Origin: Bacteroidaceae bacterium
GTDB lineage: Bacteria > Bacteroidota > Bacteroidia > Bacteroidales > Bacteroidaceae
Direction: 5' to 3'
DNA length: 64,000 bases
Assembly: GCA_017622815.1 (NCBI GenBank)
Contig: JAGAQH010000029.1
Coordinates: forward strand, 62,001-126,000
Shown here: piece after piece, positions 35,508-41,979 of the stretch
How positions within the stretch are numbered: the first letter of the stretch is position 1
Layout: each line of letters starts with the position of its first letter
Program-made: the position numbers and the translations under genes
Notes under the pieces: generated by a model
What the model saw: the letters and a program-made list of their open reading frames with translations, nothing else
Databases searched by the model: none
Told to the model about the DNA's origin: nothing

Positions 35508-37223
35508 CTAGGTTCTATTTACTTCGTTTATTTTTTTTGCTTCCTCTATATTTATATGTGCAGTTCTTCCATTCTTATGCAATAGAGCAAGCAAATGACC
35601 ACCATTCAGTAATTTCAAAGGTTTGTCTTTTGCAAATTCATAAGAGTCATGTCCATAATCTGATGTTGTAATCAATATACCCGAATTCGCACCCTCATTG
35701 ATAACTGTTCCATATAAATCTCTTACAGCAGAAACACCAACTGTATTTGTATATCGCTTAGCTTGAATAATAATTTTTCCTCCACGTAATGGGTCTGGAT
35801 CAAAAACAACAGCATCAACTCCACCGTCCCTGCTTGCTTGTGTCACTCGTACTTCTCCACCATTTCTTGCAAATTCCATTTCAAAAAGTTCCCTCACAAG
35901 GTGCTCAAAGTCTTCCCAATGCATAGCAGCCAGATTTGTTCCTTGATTTACATATATATCTTTAGCATCTACAAATCTTCTATCATTCTTATTAAAAGTC
36001 AGTATAGGTGTGATTGGAGATATATCTATGAGTTTTGATGCAGAAACACCTTTTAATGCCTTGAAACACGCTTTAGGTTCTACTTTTAACAGATTTATTC
36101 GTGAGAATTTATTCCTGTCTGCTTGAATAGATATAATACATTTCCTTTCCATAAGTCCTATTGCGGGATTTACCTGTGTTACATAACCATTGAAAATTAT
36201 ACCATTGATTTCTGTTAAAGTGTTAATTGAGAATATTTCATACAGCGTGCGAAGTGTTACAGAATATAATAGGTATTCATATCGTTTAGCAATGTAACTA
36301 TCTGTATGCTTCTTTATGCTAATCTCTTTTGTTGATGCTATATATTTATATTCTTTAATATCTGATAAGTTTGAACTACTTGGCAGTTCGTAATCAACTA
36401 TCAACATGTCGTCGTTGACTTTTGAGCAATCTATTTTTTTTGAGAATATGTCATTATAGAATGAACCTTCAAGAGCGGAGTAAACTCGCTCCTCTGCTGT
36501 GTTTCCAATTACTGGCAGTTTGCCCACTTGGTTTATACCATCCTTCATAATAGAAAGCAATGCGTTTTCTTGGTTCTTAATTTTACGGTTTTCTAAATAA
36601 CAATATATGAACCTCTCCGCTTGCTTTACAAAATCACCCTTTTTGAAAACCTTTTCTACTTTATCATCATCTTCTAATACAAGACAACATGAACTATCAT
36701 TACATATAACTTCTATTAAACTATTGTTGTTTCGAGATTTTATATGTATATGATATTTCAAATCAAGTTGATCGCACAAAGAGAAAATGTCACTTATATT
36801 TACATCTTCACCTGCAGCTATATAATAAACAGTATTACTAACTTTGATAAGGTCTGCTCCTATTGCTTTGAGTTTATTTGAGAAATCTTGTTTTTCACTT
36901 TCTTTTGCTTGAAAGAATAAAGACTGGAGTATTCTTGATATCTGTTCATGTTTGTTTCTTTTTTCTATTTCAGCAAGTTTTTTCTCCTCCGCCAGTTTTG
37001 CTTCAATTTCTCTTTGCTTTCGTTTTTCTTCTTGCTTTCTTTTTCGAGCCTCAACCATTTTCATTGCCCATTCATGCGCCCTTTTCTGCTCCTCATCATG
37101 GCAAACGATAATTTCTCCTTGCCCTCGTTCCTTCTCCTGTACCTTTGATTTATTAATATTGGTACCATTAATAACCATGACGACAATAATAATAAATATA
37201 GAAATAACAATAACTGTTACCAT
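35508..37223 (-). CDS. Membrane-anchored coiled-coil protein with C-terminal Mrr-type restriction endonuclease domain
   Basis: 571 residues. One N-terminal transmembrane helix (residues ~2-19) is followed by a very charged coiled coil (about 40-95, rich in EKRKQREIEAKLAEEKK). A middle region of ~300 residues follows that I do not recognise. The C-terminal nuclease domain shows MHWEDFEHLVRELFEMEF near 430, SRDGGVDAVVFDP near 462 and IIIQAKRY near 485-491. This gives the E...D...QxK pattern of Mrr/PD-(D/E)xK enzymes that cut DNA, often modified DNA. The gene is clearly more AT-rich than its neighbours and sits alone between a tRNA and repeats, all signs of transfer. A defence role is inference, as no methylase or partner gene is present. 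Confidence 0.82.
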   Translation of the reverse strand: MVTVIVISIFIIIVVMVINGTNINKSKVQEKERGQGEIIVCHDEEQKRAHEWAMKMVEARKRKQEEKRKQREIEAKLAEEKKLAEIEKRNKHEQISRILQSLFFQAKESEKQDFSNKLKAIGADLIKVSNTVYYIAAGEDVNISDIFSLCDQLDLKYHIHIKSRNNNSLIEVICNDSSCCLVLEDDDKVEKVFKKGDFVKQAERFIYCYLENRKIKNQENALLSIMKDGINQVGKLPVIGNTAEERVYSALEGSFYNDIFSKKIDCSKVNDDMLIVDYELPSSSNLSDIKEYKYIASTKEISIKKHTDSYIAKRYEYLLYSVTLRTLYEIFSINTLTEINGIIFNGYVTQVNPAIGLMERKCIISIQADRNKFSRINLLKVEPKACFKALKGVSASKLIDISPITPILTFNKNDRRFVDAKDIYVNQGTNLAAMHWEDFEHLVRELFEMEFARNGGEVRVTQASRDGGVDAVVFDPDPLRGGKIIIQAKRYTNTVGVSAVRDLYGTVINEGANSGILITTSDYGHDSYEFAKDKPLKLLNGGHLLALLHKNGRTAHINIEEAKKINEVNRT

Positions 37224-37952
37224 AACATCATCATTTTATTGCTTTCACATTTAATCTGTTTTAATGTATGGATTATAAGCATCCTTTCCATTTCTTGTCG
37301 GCAACGGGGTGTATTGAGTAAACATCTCAGTCACCATCTTTGGGATTCGGAATTATATAATTCCAACCCATTTCATTGGCGTTGCTAAACAAAGCTCATT
37401 TCATATTTCTTTGTTCAGTTCTCTGTTCTTCCCCCGAGTTGACAATCATACGTCCTGTTCGGCTATCTGCCCGTAAAAGTTACCATGCTTTGCTTATTAT
37501 CTTTCATCATATTTCTGCCTTGTCAGGTCAAAGATACGAATAAGCGAGAGAAATCCCAAAGAAACGATTAAGTGAGAACAGAAAAAGTTTATTTTTCATA
37601 CCGAACGATAGTATCTTAGACTGCAAGTCAAATTTATTTGAGGATTTCCGACTTGCGTAGCTTGATGAGCGAAGGCGAATAACCGACGAACCGTAGGTCG
37701 ACGCCCAAAGGGGCTAAAGTCAACAAAACAAGAGCAGAGGATGCTTGCATACTATGCCTTGTAAGGAGGAGAAAGACCATAGGTCAACGTGAGTTCCTTA
37801 GACCGAAGGTCAGAGTACGAATAAGCGAGCGAGAGAAAAACAAAAGCGGGTAAACGTGAACGACTCAACTAATTTTGAATTAGAGCGGATAATGTTTGCT
37901 TTATCGGCAACAATGATATATCTTTGCATGTACAGAACATATAATAAACACC
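37224..37952. other. 730-base gap upstream of the Mrr-type gene with degenerate repeats
   Basis: A minus-strand TATCTTTG (37529-37536) is a possible promoter for the nuclease gene, though with a ~300-base leader. TACGAATAAGCGAG occurs at 37535 and again at 37816. The word ACCGTAGGTC and variants (ACCATAGGTC, ACCGAAGGTC) occurs near 37690, 37778 and 37802. AGCTTGATGAGCGAAGGCGA (37659-37678) recurs at 38491. A promoter for the next gene is at 37895-37926. No gene is seen. Confidence 0.6.
37895..37926 (+). promoter_or_regulatory. Promoter of the Cys-rich small protein gene
   Basis: TTTG (37895-37898), a 20-base spacer and TATCTTTG (37919-37926) form one of the best promoter matches in the window. 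The start codon is 27 bases downstream. Confidence 0.75.
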
Positions 37953-38387
37953 ATGCCTAAGAAAAAATATACAACATTGCCTAAGAGTTTCTCGGCCTGT
38001 ATTCATGCTGACTGCCCTATGGCAGCATCATGCCTTCGCCAGGTGGCGTATTCGCAGATGATGGGGGAGATGGAATTTCTGAACATGGTAAATCCCCGTC
38101 ATTGTTCCAAGGACAGCGGATGCAAGTTTTATCGCGAGGCGGCTCCTGCACGTTATGCCTTAGGATTTAAGAATTTCCAGAAGTGTATGCTACCGGAGCA
38201 GTATAGGGAGTTCATGTCAATGCTTATGGCACACTTCGGGCGTGGCGGTTATTTCTACCGTCGTCGTGGTGTCATAGCCATGCCGCCTGCCGAGCAGGAG
38301 ATTGTCCTCAATGCCTTGCATGCCGTAGGGATAAGGGAGGACATTCAGTTCGATGCATACGAAGAACTTGTCAACTGGTTTGACTGA
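37953..38387 (+). CDS. Small Cys-rich cytoplasmic protein (DUF6078-like)
   Basis: 144 residues, no signal peptide. The N-terminal half has five cysteines (16, 21, 27, 51, 57) in a pattern that could bind a metal. The C-terminal half is basic then acidic (FGRGGYFYRRRGVIAMPPAEQEIVLNAL), suggesting a helical, perhaps nucleic-acid-contacting segment. I associate it with the DUF6078 proteins found repeatedly in Prevotella and relatives, from general memory of the sequence pattern. The function is unknown. It has its own strong promoter and is flanked by repeat-rich DNA on both sides. Confidence 0.72.
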   Translation: MPKKKYTTLPKSFSACIHADCPMAASCLRQVAYSQMMGEMEFLNMVNPRHCSKDSGCKFYREAAPARYALGFKNFQKCMLPEQYREFMSMLMAHFGRGGYFYRRRGVIAMPPAEQEIVLNALHAVGIREDIQFDAYEELVNWFD

Positions 38388-38402
38388 CCTCGGCAATGAC
38401 AG

Positions 38403-38466
38403 AGTTTCCTCGTGGGGAAACTCGAGTTTCCCAGTGAGGAAACTGCAGTTCTCCCATAGGGAAACT
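38403..38466. repeat. Three palindromic 20-mers at an exact 22-bp period
   Basis: Units are AGTTTCCTCGTGGGGAAACT (38403-38422), AGTTTCCCAGTGAGGAAACT (38425-38444) and AGTTCTCCCATAGGGAAACT (38447-38466), separated by CG and GC. Each unit is a small hairpin (AGTTTCC...GGAAACT). The first two together form a 40-bp near-palindrome centred on CTCGAG. Confidence 0.85.
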
Positions 38467-38629
38467 GGAGCGGTGAAAGGTGACTGCTTTAGCTTGATGA
38501 GCGTAGGCGAATAACGTTGAACGATTAACGTTGAATGTTGAACGGAAAGCGGAGTTATATCATACCCCCTCCGGAACTTCGTTCCTCGTCACCCCTATTT
38601 CAGGGGGACATAGAAATGGAAATCGGAAA

Positions 38630-38735
38630 TCGGAACCGACGCAGGAAGCGAGAGCAGAAGCAAAGTTTGCTTTGATTATGCCGAGCGACAAGGAGGAAAA
38701 GACCGCGAAGCGGGATTAAAACGGAAATCGGAGGC
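38630..38735. repeat. Composite intergenic repeat, copy C (diverged)
   Basis: AGCGAGAGCAGAAGCAAAG, TTTGCTTTGATTATGCCGAGCG and AAGACCGCGAAGCGGGAT follow the same order as in copies A and B. The palindromic core is changed to CAAAGTTTGCTTTG, and it ends in ATTAAAACGGAAATCGG. ACGGAAAT-type words precede and follow it. Confidence 0.7.
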
Positions 38736-38889
38736 AAAAGGGAGGGGAACTATGTGAAAAGTGACTTCGTGCCTTCTTTACGATAATGCCGTACCACTCT
38801 TTTCTTAATAAATGTAAATTTTTTATCGCGGAGGAAAACTTTTTCATATCTTAGCAGTCAAAATATAACGATAATATAATATATAAGGT

Positions 38890-40212
38890 ATGATACTTGA
38901 AGATTTCATGAACGCTTCGCCGGTAAATTTCTTTGCGGTGGAGACGATAAAGAAGTGCCTCACGGAGGCTGGTTACAAGGAGTGGAAGGCCGGTGAGCCT
39001 TGCCCCGAGGTGAAGAGTGGCGACAAACTGTTTTCTACCAAGAACGGTTCCGCCATTTTTGCTTTCCATATGGGCAGGAAGACTCTGGCAGAGGGTGGCA
39101 TGCGCATCATTTCGGCACACTCGGACAGTCCCTGCTTCCGCGTGAAGCCCAATGCCGAGATTAAGTGCGAGGGCGGCCTGGTGAAACTGAACACGGAACT
39201 CTACGGCGGTGCCATCATGTCCACATGGATGGACCGCCCCCTGTCCCTGGCTGGCCGTGTGGTGCTGGCAGGCGAGTGCATGACGGAGCCTGTGGTGCGC
39301 CTGCTGCGCATCAACCGTCCCATACTGACAATTCCCAACCTGGCCATACACTTCAACCGTCAGGTGAACGACGGCGTGGCTCTGTCCAAGCAGAAGGACA
39401 TGCTGCCGGTGCTGACAACGGAAAACGGAAAACGGAAAACGGAAAACGGAAAACTGGAGTCAGAAAACGAAAAGGGCATACTGAAGACCCTCGTTGCGGA
39501 GGAACTGGGTGTGAAGGCAGAGGACATCCTGGACTTTGACCTGTACCTGTACGACACCACTCCGGCAGGGCGCGTGGGCTTGCACGGAGAACTGATACAG
39601 AGCGGACGCCTGGACGACCTGAGCATGGCGCATGCAGGCATGGAGGCTCTGCTGGCCGACGGGGAGACTCCCGAGGTGACAAAGTGCCTGGCCATCTTCG
39701 ACAACGAGGAGACGGGCAGCCAGACGAAGCAGGGTGCCGGCTCTCCATTCTTCGCATCGCTGGTGCAGAGGCTGGTGGCAAGGCAGAGCGAGACATGCGC
39801 TTCGCACTTCGAGGACTTTGCCATGTGCGTGGAGCGCTCCTTCATGGTGAGTGCCGACAATGCCCATGCATGGCATCCCAACTATAGCGAGAAGTACGAC
39901 CCCACGAACCATCCCGTGATGGGCGGAGGTCCCGTGATAAAGTACAACGCCAGCCAGAAGTACCTGAGCGATGCCGTGGGCGCAAGCGTGTTCATGCAGG
40001 CTTGCAAGAAGGCAGGTGCGCCATACCAGACCTTCGTGAACCATAGCGACGTGGCTGGTGGCAGCACCCTGGGCAACATACTTTCCTCTTCCTTCCCCGT
40101 GAAGGGCGTGGACATGGGCAACCCCATCTGGGGCATGCACTCCGTGCGCGAAACGGCAAGCATGCAGGACCATGAGAATTGCATAAAGGTGTTCACGGCA
40201 TTCTTGGGATAA
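38890..40212 (+). CDS. M18-family aspartyl-type aminopeptidase
   Basis: A 440-residue cytoplasmic metallo-aminopeptidase that releases acidic (or other) N-terminal residues. Zinc-binding motifs are IISAHSDSP (His77), SGRLDDLSMA near 236, FDNEETGSQ near 273 and VSADNAHAWHPN near 318, with a final histidine in WGMHSVRETA near 418. An unusual loop at about residues 177-197 (TTENGKRKTENGKLESENEK) is encoded by tandem ACGGAAA repeats identical to the intergenic repeat family. Related enzymes have an ordinary variable loop there, so the repeat appears to have entered the gene without breaking the frame. The catalytic core looks intact. Confidence 0.92.
   Translation: MILEDFMNASPVNFFAVETIKKCLTEAGYKEWKAGEPCPEVKSGDKLFSTKNGSAIFAFHMGRKTLAEGGMRIISAHSDSPCFRVKPNAEIKCEGGLVKLNTELYGGAIMSTWMDRPLSLAGRVVLAGECMTEPVVRLLRINRPILTIPNLAIHFNRQVNDGVALSKQKDMLPVLTTENGKRKTENGKLESENEKGILKTLVAEELGVKAEDILDFDLYLYDTTPAGRVGLHGELIQSGRLDDLSMAHAGMEALLADGETPEVTKCLAIFDNEETGSQTKQGAGSPFFASLVQRLVARQSETCASHFEDFAMCVERSFMVSADNAHAWHPNYSEKYDPTNHPVMGGGPVIKYNASQKYLSDAVGASVFMQACKKAGAPYQTFVNHSDVAGGSTLGNILSSSFPVKGVDMGNPIWGMHSVRETASMQDHENCIKVFTAFLG
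39418..39474. repeat. ACGGAAA tandem repeat inside the aminopeptidase gene
   Basis: Five consecutive copies of the 7-base word CGGAAAA lie at 39419-39453, followed by CTGGAGTCAGAAAACGAAAA. The same CGGAAAA word is found in the adaptor gene (41512-41561) and, in the other orientation, at 41942-41973 and 52168-52200. Confidence 0.8.
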
Positions 40213-40270
40213 AGCCCCACCCCTGCCACGTCCTCGCGTCGCAATGGAGATTGCTCCCCTCAAAGGACAC

Positions 40271-40291
40271 GAAAGTATATTAAATACTTTC
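40271..40291. repeat. Short hairpin after the aminopeptidase gene
   Basis: GAAAGTAT (40271-40278) is complementary to ATACTTTC (40284-40291) around the loop ATTAA. It could be a weak terminator, but no T-run follows. Confidence 0.4.
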
Positions 40292-40297
40292 TCTAAA

Positions 40298-40424
40298 GGA
40301 CCTTTTCGCCCCTGTATGGAGGGGAGTAGTTACAACCAACGATGAAATTAACCCTCTAACTAAATCCACATCTCCCCAGTACTATATACTCCCCTCCATT
40401 CAGGGAGGGGTCGGGGGTGGGTCC
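40298..40424. mobile_element. MITE-like element, copy 2
   Basis: 127 bp. The left end runs GGACC...GTATGGAGGGGAGTAG (40298-40329) and the right end TACTCCCCTCC...GGGTGGGTCC (40387-40424). Both ends match copy 1 (35102-35257), including GGAGGGGAGTAGTTACAACC and a following AC-ATGAA. The central part differs, as expected for a non-coding element. It ends 15 bases before the RND adaptor gene. Confidence 0.6.
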
Positions 40425-40439
40425 TCTAATTTTATTACA

Positions 40440-41582
40440 ATGAACAAAATAACCAAGTACAGTATCGTCGGCATCATTGTGGCAGGTTGTGCGGCTCTTG
40501 CCTACAATGCCTTCATGCCCAAGGAGAACGATGAACTGAACCAGGCGCCCAAGTCGGCCGGTGGCAGACAGGGCAAGACGCTGAATGTGAGAGCCGTAGT
40601 AGTGGAACAGCAGTTGCTTACCGACGGCCTGTCCATGAGCGGTTCGCTGGTGCCGGACGAGGAGGTAAGCCTCTCGTTCGAAACCTCGGGCAAGATAACG
40701 GACATCTTCTTCAAGGAAGGTTCCATGGTGGAGAAAGGCCAGTTGCTGGCCAAGATAAACGACGCACCCCTGCAGGCCGAACTCCGCAGAAAGGAGGCTC
40801 AGTTGCGCCTGATGCAGGACCGTGTGTACCGTGCCAAGGCTCTGCTGGAAAAGGAGGCCGTGAGCAAGGAGGCCTTCCAGGAGGCCGAAGCCAACCTCTC
40901 TGCCCTGCGTGCCGAGATAGACGGTGTGAAGGCCGAGATAGCACAGACGGAACTCCGTGCGCCCTTCTCGGGCATCATAGGTCTGCGCCAAGTCAGCGTG
41001 GGTGCCTATGCCACCACACAGACGGCCGTGGCGATGCTCACCAAGCGCAGCCCCCTGAAGGTGGAGTTCAGCGTTCCCGAGCGCTATGCAGGCACCTTGC
41101 CCGACGGCGCTTCGCTGGAGTTTACCGTGGAGGGCGACCTCACCCCGCGCCAAGCCAAGGTGTACGCCTCCGACTCGCGTGTGGACGAGAACACCCGCAC
41201 CTTCACCGTGCGTGCCTTGTATGACAACCGCGACGGAAAACTGGTGCCCGGACGTTATGCCAACGTGCGGCTGACCACACAGGAATTTGCCAGTGCCCTG
41301 GCCGTGCCAAGCGAGGCGATAGTGTCCGAAATGGGTATCGACAAGGTGTATCTGTGCCGTGGCGGCAAGGCAGAACCCGTGGAGATAACGAAAGGCCTGC
41401 GCACCGATGCCCAGGTGCAGGTGCTCCGTGGCCTCAACGTGGGCGACACCGTGATAACCAGCGGTACCATGCAGTTGCGTGCCGGACAGGCGGTGACGGT
41501 GACTGTAAACGGAAAACGGAAAACGGAAAACGGAAAACTGGAGACGGGAAACGGAAAACTGGAGAGTGAGAATGAAGGATAA
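40440..41582 (+). CDS. RND efflux periplasmic adaptor (membrane fusion protein)
   Basis: A 380-residue adaptor linking the inner-membrane RND pump to the TolC-like channel. An N-terminal hydrophobic segment (about 7-24) anchors or exports it. The lipoyl/barrel-sandwich halves are EVSLSFETSGKITDIFFKEG (near 75-95) and LRAPFSGIIGLRQVSVGAY (near 178-196). They flank a coiled-coil hairpin (AEANLSALRAEIDGVKAEIA). The beta-barrel and membrane-proximal domains follow (VPSEAIVSEMGIDKVYL). The last ~27 residues (NGKRKTENGKLETGNGK...) come from ACGGAAA repeats and are not part of the normal adaptor, which would end near VTVTV. The final 11 bases overlap the next gene. Confidence 0.9.
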   Translation: MNKITKYSIVGIIVAGCAALAYNAFMPKENDELNQAPKSAGGRQGKTLNVRAVVVEQQLLTDGLSMSGSLVPDEEVSLSFETSGKITDIFFKEGSMVEKGQLLAKINDAPLQAELRRKEAQLRLMQDRVYRAKALLEKEAVSKEAFQEAEANLSALRAEIDGVKAEIAQTELRAPFSGIIGLRQVSVGAYATTQTAVAMLTKRSPLKVEFSVPERYAGTLPDGASLEFTVEGDLTPRQAKVYASDSRVDENTRTFTVRALYDNRDGKLVPGRYANVRLTTQEFASALAVPSEAIVSEMGIDKVYLCRGGKAEPVEITKGLRTDAQVQVLRGLNVGDTVITSGTMQLRAGQAVTVTVNGKRKTENGKLETGNGKLESENEG

Positions 41583-41975
41583 CATACTCGACAGAAAGTG
41601 CAAGGCATTTGCCGTGCGAATAGTCCACTTCTACAAATTCTTGGTAAACACCCAGAAAGAGACAGTCCTCTCAAAACAGATATTGCGAAGTGGAACAAGC
41701 ATTGGAGCCAATACAAGAGAACGACTAAACGCCCAAAGCAATGCCGACTTTGCCAACAAGTTATCTATTGCTCTAAAAGAAGCAGACGAAACACAATACT
41801 GGTTAGAAATACTTCTTGAAAGCAATATTATTGATGATAATATGTTCTCGTCTCTCAACGACGACCTAAAAGAAATTATTGCTATAATAACATCAAGTAT
41901 AAAACCGTAAAACGTAAGGAACTGACCATTAAGGAATAAGTTTTCCGATTTCCGTTTTCCGATTTCCGTTTTAAC
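41505..41975. mobile_element. Possible cassette: four-helix-bundle gene between inverted ACGGAAA repeats
   Basis: On the left, CGGAAAA words run forward (41512-41561), ending in the adaptor gene. On the right, the same words are inverted (TTTTCCGATTTCCG repeated, 41942-41973), just before the RND pump start. The gene at 41572-41910 lies between. It is less GC-rich than its neighbours, and the pump and adaptor genes are normally adjacent in such operons. That this segment was inserted as a unit is inference. Confidence 0.45.
41572..41910 (+). CDS. Four-helix-bundle protein (S23 / Avd-like family)
   Basis: 112 residues starting at ATG 41572, with an earlier GTG at 41566 as an alternative. Conserved pieces of this family are FAVRIVHFYKFL, SKQILRSGTSIGANTRE, ADFANKLSIALKEADETQYWLE and a final helix. 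Members are encoded in 23S rRNA intervening sequences, and relatives (Avd) act in diversity-generating retroelements as nucleic-acid-binding pentamers. Here it sits inside an efflux operon, overlapping the adaptor gene by 11 bases and flanked by inverted repeats. No reverse transcriptase or variable-repeat pair is seen. Its role here is unknown. Confidence 0.85.
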   Translation: MKDNILDRKCKAFAVRIVHFYKFLVNTQKETVLSKQILRSGTSIGANTRERLNAQSNADFANKLSIALKEADETQYWLEILLESNIIDDNMFSSLNDDLKEIIAIITSSIKP

Positions 41976-41979
41976 AGCC

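Larger units (their letters stand above)
38388..38889. other. 500-base repeat-rich gap before the M18 aminopeptidase
   Basis: It holds three 20-bp palindromes (38403-38466), a second AGCTTGATGAGCG repeat (38491), a CCCCCTCCGGAACTTCGTTCC segment (38565) and composite-repeat copy C (about 38630-38735). The ORF visible at 38531-38719 is a translation of these repeats. A weak promoter-like TATCTTAG is at 38847. Confidence 0.65.

Noticed and set aside
41572..41910. Diversity-generating retroelement
   Set aside because: Only the Avd-like protein is present. No reverse transcriptase and no template/variable repeat pair could be seen.
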